Source: Thiothrix winogradskyi
Lineage (GTDB): Bacteria; Pseudomonadota; Gammaproteobacteria; Thiotrichales; Thiotrichaceae
Reading direction: 5' to 3'
Assembly (NCBI RefSeq): GCF_021650935.1
Contig: NZ_CP091244.1
Coordinates: forward strand, 806,001-870,000
Length of the DNA: 64,000 nt
A model generated the notes under the pieces. The model made no database searches, was not told the DNA's origin, and worked only from the letters and a program-made list of their open reading frames with translations. Below, piece by piece: positions 25,617 through 34,663 of this stretch; within the stretch, counting starts at the first letter, position 1, and every line of letters starts with the position of its first letter. A program made the translations under genes and the position numbers.

Positions 25617-26003
25617 TTAACTCAACACATCAGTAACTGAAATATAATAGCTCACCGTCATTTTTCTGTTACTAGATAGCTGAGCGTGTCCTCCCACCCC
25701 AAATTCAGGTCCAGCATACTCATCACTAATAGACCCCAGAGTCTCTTGTGTCGTTGTATCATCATCATAACCTTCATAAAGAACAGTTACTCTTCCATCA
25801 TCAGGAACAATAACGGACACGCTCCGCGAATCGTCCCATCCCTCACCTGAATTTTTATTTACTTGATCGCTCAATCCAGTATCGTCTGCATTATCCCCGG
25901 GTGAGGAAATAATTCTTCCTATAAAAAACAATTCACCAGATCCCCAATTATCATTATCGTTATGAATATCAATTCGCCCAAATCGAACAGTTACTGTTTT
26001 CAT
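25617..26003 (-). CDS. Hypothetical beta-rich protein
   Basis: 128 aa, family not recognised. Alternating hydrophobic pattern and many Asp/Gly (TVTVRFGRIDIHNDNDNWG, VTVLYEGYDDDTTT) suggest an all-beta domain, possibly calcium-binding like C2 or beta-sandwich folds. No signal peptide. Start at the ATG 26003, which has GGAG eight bases before it, rather than 26015. It lies 30 bases downstream of the 126-aa gene and is probably cotranscribed. AT-richer than neighbouring core genes. Confidence 0.7.
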   Translation of the reverse strand: MKTVTVRFGRIDIHNDNDNWGSGELFFIGRIISSPGDNADDTGLSDQVNKNSGEGWDDSRSVSVIVPDDGRVTVLYEGYDDDTTTQETLGSISDEYAGPEFGVGGHAQLSSNRKMTVSYYISVTDVLS

Positions 26004-26033
26004 AAAATACTCCATATTTTAAAAAATAAATTA

Positions 26034-26414
26034 TTAAATAGGACTCCACTCACCACGACTTTGGTGTTCATTGATTCCAATCCATTCAAATTCAGTGGCT
26101 TGCTCACCTAATTTAATAACTAAAGTCCCCCAAAAAGCAGTTTTGAAGGCAGGTATAGCTGAAGCCGGACTACTTAGGAAAGCAGCTACACCTCCAGCAG
26201 CTAATCCGGCAAGAATACATTCACGGATAACAGGAACAAAATCTCCACTATCTGGAACTTTAACAGACAACTCAAAAACATGTGTCACATCACGATGAAA
26301 CACACGTGGATATGGGAGTCTTGTTCCAAGTGGCCCATCAATATAACCAGTCTCCAGTTTGACATCCGGCGCACCGGGAACTCTTCCAACTTCCTCAATA
26401 ATAATTCTTGGCAT
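26034..26414 (-). CDS. Hypothetical protein with a Gly/Ala-rich hydrophobic segment
   Basis: 126 aa, not recognised. The N-terminal half looks beta-rich (PRIIIEEVGRVPGAP, THVFELSVKVPDSGDFVP); a hydrophobic stretch CILAGLAAGGVAAFLSSPAS near residues 75-95 could insert in a membrane. ATG 26414 has a strong AGGAGGTG site. It is followed by the 128-aa beta-rich gene, and on the far side of an insertion sequence lies the 218-aa hydrolase on the same strand. I suspect the three were one operon with an enzyme and accessory or immunity proteins; this is inference. Confidence 0.7.
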   Translation of the reverse strand: MPRIIIEEVGRVPGAPDVKLETGYIDGPLGTRLPYPRVFHRDVTHVFELSVKVPDSGDFVPVIRECILAGLAAGGVAAFLSSPASAIPAFKTAFWGTLVIKLGEQATEFEWIGINEHQSRGEWSPI

Positions 26415-26498
26415 TGAACACCTCCTCACAGCAATTCCCGCCGATCTTAAAATGACTGTATAATCATGGTCTTGTAAAACGAGTCACTGTGCAACGAA

Positions 26499-27854
26499 AT
26501 GCCTGCAAAACCACCTCCCCTGCCTCTTGTTGGTAGCCTGAAGCTACGCAAGACCCTCTCAGTCCCCGGATTGCTGGAACGTGTGCGCGGCTGTTTCAGT
26601 GAAGTCACTGACCACCGCAAAACCAAACCCGACTATCCCTTGGTTGACGTGCTGATGTCAGGGCTTGCCCTATTTTCGTTGAAAGACGGCTCACTGTTGC
26701 AGTTTGACAAACAGCGCGGGGACAAGGCACGACGGCACAACCTGAAAACCCTGTTTGGCATCCCCGATGCTCCTGTGACAGCCAAATGCGCACGGTATTG
26801 GACGGGGTAAAACCGCAGCGTCTGCGCCCGGTGTTCCGCGCCATCCATCAGGAACTGCAACGGCAAGGCATACTGGAAGGCTACCGTTTTCTAGGAAAGT
26901 ATTTAGTCAGTATTGATGGAACAGGTATTTTTAGCTCTGGGGCTATCTCTTGCCCGGATTGTTGCATTAAGACACACAAGGACGGACGTGAGGAGTATTA
27001 CCACCAGATGCTGGCGGCAGTGCTGGTTCACCCTGACAAGAATACCGTATTACCCTTTTTCCGACAGGCCATCACCAAGCAGGATGGCAGCAAGAAAAAT
27101 GATTGCGAACACAATGCCTCTAAACGGCTCATCCCCCAGTTGCGCCAAGACTTCCCGCGCATGGAGATGATCCTGCTGCAAGATGCCCTTTCCTGCAATG
27201 CACCGCACATCCGTCTTCTGAAGTCAAACGGTTACAGCTTTATCATTACCGCCAAAGCCCGTAGTGGCAGCCTATTACTGAAGACGGTATTGGACGGGTT
27301 AGCCAATGGCAGTACCCAAGAATTGGCAGGCACGACGAGCAAAAAGTTACGGTGTGGCTACCGTTATGCCAACGACATCCCGCTCAACCATGCCAACCAA
27401 GACGTGCGGGTCAACTACATCGACTATTGGGAGGAACGCCCCGACGGTACAACCTTTATCTATGACTGCGTGACTGACATCCCCTCACCGCCGACAACGT
27501 GGCGGATGTGGTACGCGCAGCCGTTCCCGCTGGAAGGTGGAGAACGAAACCTTTAACACCCTTAAAAACCTCGGTTACAACCTCGAACATAATTACGGTC
27601 ATGGCAAGCAACATCTTTCCACTGTGTTCGCCACCCTGATGATGTTGGCCTTCCTGATCGACCAGATTCAGGAAGCTTGCTGCCAGTACTTCCAAGCCGC
27701 CCGCACCCGCTTACAGAGCCGTACCGCATTGTGGGAGAAGATGCGTGGGATGTTCCGTGAGCATCTGATTAGCGATTGGGAGTCCTTCTATGCTGCCATC
27801 ATTTGGGGTTATGAACATGCTGACCTGACACCCAAAGGCATTCGCAGCGGATGA
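26499..27854 (+). pseudogene. DDE transposase of an insertion sequence, broken by three frameshifts
   Basis: Three reading frames together spell one transposase of about 450 aa: residues from MPAKPPPLPL to FGIPDAP, then QMRTVLDG to VTDIP, then ENETFNTLKNLGYN to the end. Conserved pieces include DHRKTKPDYPLVDVLMSGLA, SIDGTGIFSS, KNDCEHNASKRLIP, and HNYGHGKQHLSTVFA, with Asp/Glu residues in the expected order. Breaks lie near 26775, 27485 (a C-run one base short) and 27525, each explained by a one-base loss. I recall similar proteins among ISNCY/ISDol1-type elements but am unsure. Terminal inverted repeats were not located. Confidence 0.8.
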
Positions 27855-28072
27855 AAATCAGGCTTGAGGGTACGCTGGGGTTTTCCAACAGGGTGTTGGG
27901 TTATGCAAAAGTCAGGCGGTATTCGGGCAGGCTTTCAGGGCTTGGAGGGTATGGTTGTGCCCGTAAAAATCAAAGCCCTCGCAGGTCTGCGAAGCTCTGA
28001 TTACCGATGGATAGCGGGAATTGCTGACCTCCTCAAACCAACTTAAATAAGTTACTTTAAATAAACCATTTA

Positions 28073-28729
28073 TTATTCACCCCAGCCTTCCGGTGACAAT
28101 GAGTTATATCCCTTAATATCTTTCTCATCCCCTTTGATCTGGTAATAATTATTCTGATAAATAGAGAACATGCAAAGGTCTACAGGGGTTACTTCGGATG
28201 AGTTAACGCTTCTGATTGCTCCAGATGCCTCCAGTCCAGCAGCAGCCAGTTCCGAACAGAAAAACTTGGCGAAATCCTCAATATTGTAGGTAACAGAACC
28301 CGCTAACCGAAGCATGTCTAAGGCATCTAATGACGATTTAACTGCTTGGGGCATATCGTATTCTTTACCTTCCTGATCCAGTAAAAACCTACAAAATAAA
28401 CCCAAATCCATTTTCTCCCTCACTGCATCTCTAAGTGGAAGCCACCACACTTCGCCCTCATATTTTCTTAGTCGGTCACTTAAACGACTCCTAATCACAC
28501 CGGAAAAACCATTTAGGGAAGTTGACTCAATCACTTCATTAATATAATCCCTTTCAGGTTCACCATTAATCAGAACCTGAGAATGAAGGATGACCGCGAC
28601 ATGTGATACAGATGAGCGGGTTGCCCATTTGATAATATCGGAAATATTGCCTTTTCCAGAAAAGGCAATAATATCACCAGGCTTCATTTTGTTACGCACA
28701 TCTTCATATTGAACAGTTAAACGAGACAT
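28073..28729 (-). CDS. Permuted papain-like (NlpC/P60, YiiX-type) hydrolase
   Basis: 218 aa. The order of motifs is circularly permuted: KPGDIIAFSGKGNISDIIK with SSVSHVAVIL (catalytic His near residue 42) comes first, and FAKFFCSELAAAGL (nucleophile Cys near residue 168) comes later, as in YiiX/YebB-like amidases. No signal peptide, so it may act in the cytoplasm or be exported by another route. Family members act on peptide or acyl amide bonds; the substrate is unknown. A dyad TTAACCTC/GAGGTTAA lies at its start. The insertion sequence separates it from two small genes on the same strand. Confidence 0.78.
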   Translation of the reverse strand: MSRLTVQYEDVRNKMKPGDIIAFSGKGNISDIIKWATRSSVSHVAVILHSQVLINGEPERDYINEVIESTSLNGFSGVIRSRLSDRLRKYEGEVWWLPLRDAVREKMDLGLFCRFLLDQEGKEYDMPQAVKSSLDALDMLRLAGSVTYNIEDFAKFFCSELAAAGLEASGAIRSVNSSEVTPVDLCMFSIYQNNYYQIKGDEKDIKGYNSLSPEGWGE

Positions 28730-28733
28730 AATA

Positions 28734-28772
28734 TTAACCTCTAAATATTAATTTAATGCGATTTGAGGTTAA
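28734..28772. promoter_or_regulatory. Inverted repeat upstream of the hydrolase gene
   Basis: TTAACCTC (28734-28741) and GAGGTTAA (28765-28772) are perfect inverse arms spaced by 23 AT-rich bases, immediately upstream of the hydrolase ATG at 28729. It may be an operator or leader hairpin. The remaining bases to 28886 are AT-rich with no gene. Confidence 0.45.
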
Positions 28773-28886
28773 ATTAATTGATTGCCATCGTTAGTACAAT
28801 AGTGAATATGATATAGGGAATTAAGGATAAGGTTACGCCTAATGATCTGTATGTCTAGGCATAAAATTAACAACAATTAAGTCCGA

Positions 28887-29840
28887 TTAAAAAATAGAAA
28901 AACTAACCCGCATCCCCTCTCCATTCCCCCGCCCCACCTCAAACCCAAACCCATTCCTCTCACACTCCCCCAACACAAACCCCAGCCCCAACCCATGCCC
29001 ATTCACCTTAAAACTCTGCCCACTCCCCCGCATCACCGCCTCAATTTGCTCAGCCGTCATCCCCACCCCATTATCTTCCACCGCAATAACTATCTGATTA
29101 CCCAAGATTTCAGCCGTAACCCTAACCTCGCCCCCCAACTGTTCCCCGAACCGCTCCTCCACCGCCTCCAACGCATTCTTCACCAAGTTATGAATAATCA
29201 GATAAGTCGCCCCGGTGCGTTCTTCAAAACGGTACTGTGCCGCCTCAGCCGGAAATATCACAGACAACGCCACTTGCGGGTAGGATTGCCCATGCCCTAT
29301 TAATAAACGCACGTCGTCTTGCAATTCCGCCAGCGAAAGCGTGCGGGTAGTCGCGTGCTTATTGCCTATCCCATCCAGTATTAAATGGGTCACTTGAGTC
29401 ATATACCCCAAGGCTTTTTCCAAGCGGTCTATGTCTTTAGACATAGCCACTGGGGAATAGCGCAAGTTATCCACCGACATTTTAGCGATGCCGATCAGGT
29501 TATTAATTTCATGGGTAACAACGCGGACAGAATGCCCAACGGCAGCATCGCGCTGCAAACAATGCGCTTCGCGTTCAATCACGGTGCAGTGCAATTGCGC
29601 CGCAAACAATTCTTGTAATTCAGCGTGTAAAGCGTGCCCGAACCGAAACAATAATGCCGCCAGCCCCACATAGCCCAGCAACCAATACCACCAACGAATA
29701 GCGCTACAAAAGACCCCGCCCAGCACAAACACCACCGTCGTCAGGATCAGTGGCAAAATGACTTGCACCAATAAACGGTAATAATGCTGCCGTAAATAAG
29801 CGTCCCACGCCTCATCCTGAATCGGTGGTGATGGTTGCAT
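28887..29840 (-). CDS. Sensor histidine kinase of a two-component pair
   Basis: 317 aa. Two membrane helices near residues 22-70 with little periplasmic loop, then a dimerisation helix with VTHEINNLIGIAKMSVDNL (phospho-acceptor His), and a HATPase domain: IHNLVKNALEAVEERFG, VAVEDNGVGMT and NGHGLGLGFVLGECERNGFG. The short sensory region suggests sensing in the membrane or through a partner. It follows the LuxR-type regulator by 19 bases on the same strand and is the likely cognate kinase. Confidence 0.88.
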   Translation of the reverse strand: MQPSPPIQDEAWDAYLRQHYYRLLVQVILPLILTTVVFVLGGVFCSAIRWWYWLLGYVGLAALLFRFGHALHAELQELFAAQLHCTVIEREAHCLQRDAAVGHSVRVVTHEINNLIGIAKMSVDNLRYSPVAMSKDIDRLEKALGYMTQVTHLILDGIGNKHATTRTLSLAELQDDVRLLIGHGQSYPQVALSVIFPAEAAQYRFEERTGATYLIIHNLVKNALEAVEERFGEQLGGEVRVTAEILGNQIVIAVEDNGVGMTAEQIEAVMRGSGQSFKVNGHGLGLGFVLGECERNGFGFEVGRGNGEGMRVSFSIF

Positions 29841-29859
29841 GAATCCTCACTGGCTCAAG

Positions 29860-30528
29860 TTACAACACGCCCAACCGTGTCGCCGCCTGCACCGCTTCCG
29901 TCCGATTACGCGCATGGAGGGTGCGTAAAATTGCACTCACATGCAGTTTCACCGTGCCATCTGAACAATTCAGCTCTCTGGCGATGGATTTATTGGGCAA
30001 ACCCCTTGCCATCAAACGGATGACATCACGCTGACGCGGCGTCAAGCCGCTGTTATCAGTCTGTGGTGGTAAATTCGGGGGTGGCAAATTCGGGGGAGGT
30101 GGGTCTTTCGGTTCCGCACGTTGGCGCACCTCGGCTAACATCGACGGTGAAATATAAATTTCCCCCGCCAAAATCAAATGCACCGCATTTTTGACATCGC
30201 CCACGCCCGCTGACTTGGCGATATAACCCCGCGCACCTTTGGCAAGGGCTTGATTCATCATCTCTGAATTGTCCGAGCCGGACATAATCACAATCGGGGT
30301 CTCCACCGCAACACTGGCGTGCAACGTCTCTAAGCCCGCCACACCGCTTTGCCCCGGTAAAAAAACATCCAACATAATCAGATCGAACGGTGCATATTGG
30401 CGCACCACGCCTGCGGCTTCTTCCACCGAACCGACTTCAAATACCGCTGCGCTGGGGTAAAAACGTTCGAGCAGACTGCCTAACGCCTCACGAAATAACG
30501 GGTGGTCATCCACAATCAAAATACGCAT
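29860..30528 (-). CDS. NarL/LuxR-type response regulator
   Basis: 222 aa. Receiver MRILIVDDHPLFREALG with phospho-acceptor Asp in LIMLDVFLPGQSG, Lys in YIAKSAG, then a Pro-rich linker and a C-terminal LuxR helix-turn-helix: LTPRQRDVIRLMARGLPNKS with ELNCSDGTVKLHVSAIL. Start at ATG 30528 with AAGGGG upstream; a GTG at 30546 is possible but unneeded. Operon with the kinase that follows. Its targets are not apparent; the divergent hsdR lies 240 bases away. Confidence 0.9.
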   Translation of the reverse strand: MRILIVDDHPLFREALGSLLERFYPSAAVFEVGSVEEAAGVVRQYAPFDLIMLDVFLPGQSGVAGLETLHASVAVETPIVIMSGSDNSEMMNQALAKGARGYIAKSAGVGDVKNAVHLILAGEIYISPSMLAEVRQRAEPKDPPPPNLPPPNLPPQTDNSGLTPRQRDVIRLMARGLPNKSIARELNCSDGTVKLHVSAILRTLHARNRTEAVQAATRLGVL

Positions 30529-30769
30529 GGCTAAGCCCCTTGACACACGTCACAAAAACACTCAAAAAGTATGCTTAATAGTATAGGTATTTAGGGATAA
30601 AATTCGACAACAGATATAACTATTAGCAACTTTTTTGATGACTATTTGACTTATCGCATTATTTTTAGGCGTTAATCCCCACCGCACTATTTATCAACCT
30701 GCGTTTACGATGACTTAAGTGATCATTATCACGGTGTTGAGCGGTGGAATTCGTTTAGAATTTGCCCTC

Positions 30770-33700
30770 ATGCAATCCACCAACTTTGCGTTCCTGCGCC
30801 CGCATCACGACACGCTTGCTAACCTCGGCGGTTTGGCAGAAGCGGTGTTGTTCCTTGATCCCGGCAGTGCTTTGACACGCTTGCGGGGTTTTGCCGAAGA
30901 AGTTACCCGCACGATTTATCACCTCGAACGTTTGCCGCGCTTACCGCAAGCCAGTTTTTACGACTTGTTGAAAGACAGCGTATTCACCGGTTGTGTGAGC
31001 CGCGCCTTACTCGACCAACTGCATGTATTACGGCGTGAAGGTAACAGTACCGCCCACGGCAGCAATGGCGATGCCCGCAATGCACACCTTGCATTGGGGA
31101 TTGCCCACCAAATCGCCACTTACATGGCAGTACGCTACTACGGGCATTCACCCGCCAAGATTGCACCGTTTGCCAGCGTTACCGACCCGCGCATCAGTGC
31201 CAAGCAACTCAAAAAGCTCGAAGACGAGTTGCAGCAAACCCGTGAAGCATTGGAACGCGAACGCACCCAACACAGCGAACGCCTTTCTCCACCCACGCCG
31301 CCCGAAGCCACCCAACGCCAAACCGCCAGCCAACAAGTCGCCAACTCCCTGCACTGGAACGAAGCACAAACCCGCGCTTTGCTGATTGATGTCATGCTGC
31401 AAAAAGCCGGTTGGGATGTGGGCGAACCTGCACAAGTCAGTGTGGAATTCGTGGTGGATTACCCCGATAACGTCTCCGGTAAAGGTCGCGCCGACTACGT
31501 GCTATGGGGTGACAATGGGCAACCACTGGCGGTGATCGAAGCCAAAAAATCCGGCAATAAAAGCCTGCAAGCGGGGCGCGAACAAGCGCGTTTGTATGCC
31601 GATGCGCTCGAACACATGGGCTACCAACGTCCGGTAATCTTTTACACCAACGGCTACGAAACCTTTATCTGGGACGATCACCAATACAACACCTACCGCC
31701 CCGTATACGGTTTTTACAGCAAAGACAGCCTCGATTATCTGATCTACCAACGCCATTACCGCGTCGCCGCACTCGAACAACACAACCCTGACCTGAAAAT
31801 TGCCGACCGCCCCTACCAGATTGAGGCGATCAAAACCGTGGCGGCACATTTCCAGCAGCAACGCCGCAAAGCCTTGATTATCCAAGCCACAGGCACGGGT
31901 AAAACCCGCGTGGCGATTGCGCTGGCGGAATTGCTATTACGCACCGGCTGGGCAAAACGGGTGCTGTTTTTGTGTGATCGCAAGGAATTGCGCACCCAAG
32001 CCGATGAAGCCTTTAAGCACAATTTGCCGAGTGAGCCGCGTTGCGTGATCGGCGAAACCAACCGCATTGACCAATCCGCACGGATTTACATCGCCACCTA
32101 CCCCGGCATGATGAGCCGCTTTGCGCAGCTCGATGTGGGCTTTTTCGACCTGATGATTGCCGATGAATCGCATCGCAGCATTTACAACCGCTACCGCGAT
32201 TTATTCGACTATTTCGATGCGCTGCAACTGGGCTTGACGGCGACACCCGTGAAATTTATCAGCCGCAATACCTTCGATATTTTCGATTGTGAAACCACTG
32301 ACCCGACCTATGAATTTGGGTTGGATGCGGCCATCAATAACGATCCGCCGTACCTTGCCCCATTTCGCGCCAAGGATTTAACCACCGAATTCCTGCGCAA
32401 CGGCATTCACTACAAGGATTTGAGCAAGGAACAACAGCAGCAACTCGAAGCCGATTTGGGCGAAGAACAAGCGCGTATCACCAGGATTGCGGGCAAGGAT
32501 ATTGGGCGCAAAATCTTCAGCGAAGACACCGACCGCGCCATTCTCGAAAACTTGATGAATCACGGCATCAAAGATGAAACCGGCTCGTTGGTGGGCAAAA
32601 CCATTATTTTTGCGCAACGCCAAGACCACGCCGAACACCTCGAAGCCTTGTTCTGCAAGCTCTACCCGCAATACGGCAGCAAAGTGTGCAAGGTGATCCA
32701 CAACCAGATTCCCAAAGTCGAAAGCCTGATCAAGGAATTCAAAAAGAAAGGCAACCACGATTTCCGCATTGCCATTTCGGTGGATATGCTCGACACCGGC
32801 ATTGATGTACCGGAAGTGGTGAATCTGGTGTTCGCCAAAAAAGTGATGTCATGGGTGAAATTCTGGCAAATGATCGGGCGCGGCACACGCCTTTGCCCCA
32901 ATTTGTTCGGCGCGGGCAAGCACAAAACCGAATTCCGCATTTTCGACCATTACGGCAACTTCGAGTTTTTTGAACAGGAATATAAAGAGCCGGACGACGT
33001 GGGCAGCAAAGCCTTGTTGCAAACCTTGTTTGAGGCACGGCTGGAACTGGTCGATGTGGCACTCAAAGCCAATCATGCGGCGGCATTGGATACGGCACTT
33101 GCCTTGCTGCGGGCGGATTTGAACGACTTGCCGGAAGACAGCATTGCGGTGCAGCGCGAGTTGCGCAATGTGCGCGTGCTGCAAGAAACCGATGCCTTGC
33201 AGCGCATGACTGCCGCAACCCGCCATTTGCTTGCCAGCAAAATCGCGCCGTTGATGGCAGCGCGGGTGTTGCGCGACAAACACGCTACTCAGTTCGACAA
33301 ACTCATGGCGACGCTGCAACGCTGTTGGGTGGAACAGGCCAGTTGTTTGGCGGATAAGCGCGATGCTTTGCTGGCGGAACTGGATAAACTGGCGGTGAAT
33401 ATTCAAGCCGTGCGCCAAAAAGACGCGGTGATTGCCGAAGTGCACCGCGCGGAATTCTGGCAAACCTTGAGCATGGAACGGCTGGAATGGGTGCGCACTG
33501 AATTGCGCGGCATAATGAAATACCGCCAAACGGGTGATAGCGTGAGTTACGGCACACCGACGACCAAAACCAAGGATGGCGGGGTGCAGGAAGCCGAGCG
33601 CCTAGTGAAAATTGCGGGGACGAATGAGGCGTTGCTGTATCGGCGGCGTTTGAAAACGGTGCTGGATGGCATGATTGCCGATAACCCGCTTTTGCAGAAA

Positions 33701-34132
33701 ATCCGCAATGGTGAAGCGATTGCTGCGGCTGAATTACAGACACTGACCTCGACTATTCTGACCAGTCACCCCGGTGTGAGTTTGGAGGTGTTGAACACGT
33801 TTTATGGGCGTACTGCGGAACAGTTGCAGGAAACGGTGCGAGAATTGGTGGGGCTGGATGTGCAGGCGGTGGAACAGCATTTCACCGCATTCTTGCATCA
33901 GCATCCGACGTTGACGGCGCAACAGGTGCGCTTTATGAATTTGCTGAAAAATTACATCGCGGAACACGGCAGTATTCCGGTGGATACGCTGTATGACGCG
34001 CCGTTTACCAGCGTGGATTATCGCGGGATTGACGGGGTGTTTACCGAGGCGGATGCGGGGGAATTGTTTGCGGTGTTGCAGCCGTTTTTGAGGAAGGAAA
34101 GACCCTCACCCCAACCCCTCTCCCTGAGGTAG
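30770..34132 (+). CDS. hsdR: Type I restriction enzyme R subunit HsdR
   Basis: 1120 aa. Order of domains: an N-terminal DUF4145-like helical region, a coiled coil near 140-165, the PD-(D/E)XK nuclease (GKGRADYVLWGDNGQPLAVI with EAKKS), then the SF2 translocase with IQATGTGKTRVAIALAE (Walker A), DLMIADESHRS (Walker B), LGLTATPVKF, VDMLDTGIDVPEVVNLVF and QMIGRGTRLCP, and a helical C-terminus. It needs HsdM and HsdS, found downstream. The final 11 residues (ERPSPQPLSLR and stop) are encoded by a palindromic repeat at 34101. Start ATG 30770 is chosen by the family N-terminus. Confidence 0.95.
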   Translation: MQSTNFAFLRPHHDTLANLGGLAEAVLFLDPGSALTRLRGFAEEVTRTIYHLERLPRLPQASFYDLLKDSVFTGCVSRALLDQLHVLRREGNSTAHGSNGDARNAHLALGIAHQIATYMAVRYYGHSPAKIAPFASVTDPRISAKQLKKLEDELQQTREALERERTQHSERLSPPTPPEATQRQTASQQVANSLHWNEAQTRALLIDVMLQKAGWDVGEPAQVSVEFVVDYPDNVSGKGRADYVLWGDNGQPLAVIEAKKSGNKSLQAGREQARLYADALEHMGYQRPVIFYTNGYETFIWDDHQYNTYRPVYGFYSKDSLDYLIYQRHYRVAALEQHNPDLKIADRPYQIEAIKTVAAHFQQQRRKALIIQATGTGKTRVAIALAELLLRTGWAKRVLFLCDRKELRTQADEAFKHNLPSEPRCVIGETNRIDQSARIYIATYPGMMSRFAQLDVGFFDLMIADESHRSIYNRYRDLFDYFDALQLGLTATPVKFISRNTFDIFDCETTDPTYEFGLDAAINNDPPYLAPFRAKDLTTEFLRNGIHYKDLSKEQQQQLEADLGEEQARITRIAGKDIGRKIFSEDTDRAILENLMNHGIKDETGSLVGKTIIFAQRQDHAEHLEALFCKLYPQYGSKVCKVIHNQIPKVESLIKEFKKKGNHDFRIAISVDMLDTGIDVPEVVNLVFAKKVMSWVKFWQMIGRGTRLCPNLFGAGKHKTEFRIFDHYGNFEFFEQEYKEPDDVGSKALLQTLFEARLELVDVALKANHAAALDTALALLRADLNDLPEDSIAVQRELRNVRVLQETDALQRMTAATRHLLASKIAPLMAARVLRDKHATQFDKLMATLQRCWVEQASCLADKRDALLAELDKLAVNIQAVRQKDAVIAEVHRAEFWQTLSMERLEWVRTELRGIMKYRQTGDSVSYGTPTTKTKDGGVQEAERLVKIAGTNEALLYRRRLKTVLDGMIADNPLLQKIRNGEAIAAAELQTLTSTILTSHPGVSLEVLNTFYGRTAEQLQETVRELVGLDVQAVEQHFTAFLHQHPTLTAQQVRFMNLLKNYIAEHGSIPVDTLYDAPFTSVDYRGIDGVFTEADAGELFAVLQPFLRKERPSPQPLSLR

Positions 34133-34220
34133 AGGGGCTAAGAAAGAAGAAAAACAGCTAACCATTCAACTCTTGGCTCCCCCTCTACCTCTGGGAGAGG
34201 GGCTGGGGGGTGAGGGTCTT
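34101..34220. repeat. Palindromic repeat, GACCCTCACCCC family, copy 1
   Basis: The left arm starts GACCCTCACCCCAACCCC at 34101 and continues to GAGGTAGAGGGGC; the right arm from about 34176 mirrors it and ends GGTGAGGGTCTT at 34220. The hsdR stop codon at 34130-34132 lies inside the left arm. Confidence 0.85.
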
Positions 34221-34236
34221 CAAAGGAACATCAACC

Positions 34237-34608
34237 ATGACGATACCTAATCGTGAAAAAGCCCGCTCGCTACGCCAACAACAAACGTCCGCCGAGCAAC
34301 GCTTGTGGCAACAGCTACGCAACCGCCAATTAGACGGTTACAAATTTCACCGCCAATATGTTATTGCCCCCTACATCGTCGATTTCGCCTGTCGCGCCGA
34401 GAAACTCATCGTAGAGCTGGATGGCACACATCACGCTGAACCCGATCAAGCAGAATACGACCAAATCCGCAGCGAATGCCTAGCTGCCCAAGGCTACCGC
34501 ATCCTACGTTTTTGGAATACCGACATCGACCACGCCCTACCCACCATCCTAGAAACCATCAAATTCACTCTTAAAGCCCCTCTACCTCCGGGAGAGGGGT
34601 TGGGGTGA
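34237..34608 (+). CDS. DUF559 endonuclease-like protein
   Basis: 123 aa. A DUF559 protein with a very-short-patch-repair-like endonuclease fold: REKARSLRQQQTSAEQRLWQ, GYKFHRQYVIAPYIVDFACR, then KLIVELDGTHHAEPDQAEYD and GYRILRFWNTDI. The Asp in YIVDF and the VELDG acidic residues are candidate metal ligands. Start at ATG 34237 with AAAGGAA upstream. It is inserted between hsdR and hsdM and flanked by copies of the same palindromic repeat; its last 11 residues (KAPLPPGEGLG) come from the second copy. Role in the restriction system is unknown. Confidence 0.87.
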   Translation: MTIPNREKARSLRQQQTSAEQRLWQQLRNRQLDGYKFHRQYVIAPYIVDFACRAEKLIVELDGTHHAEPDQAEYDQIRSECLAAQGYRILRFWNTDIDHALPTILETIKFTLKAPLPPGEGLG

Positions 34609-34614
34609 GGGTCT
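34575..34614. repeat. Palindromic repeat family, copy 2 (half element)
   Basis: AGCCCCTCTACCTCCGGGAG and the following GTTGGGGTGAGGGTCT match the right arm of copy 1. No left arm is present. The DUF559 gene stop (34606-34608) lies inside. Confidence 0.8.
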
Positions 34615-34663
34615 CCCCATGCCACAATCCCCAACTTTCCCGCACTGACACAAAGGACACCCC

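Noticed and set aside
27864..28046. 60-codon frame after the transposase
   Set aside because: No family features, no ribosome site. It probably covers the right end of the insertion sequence and flank.
30547..30769. Exact -35/-10 promoter for hsdR
   Set aside because: TTGACT near 30647 and several AT-rich hexamers are present, but no pair has correct spacing to the ATG with confidence. Nothing else was seen in this 220-base stretch.
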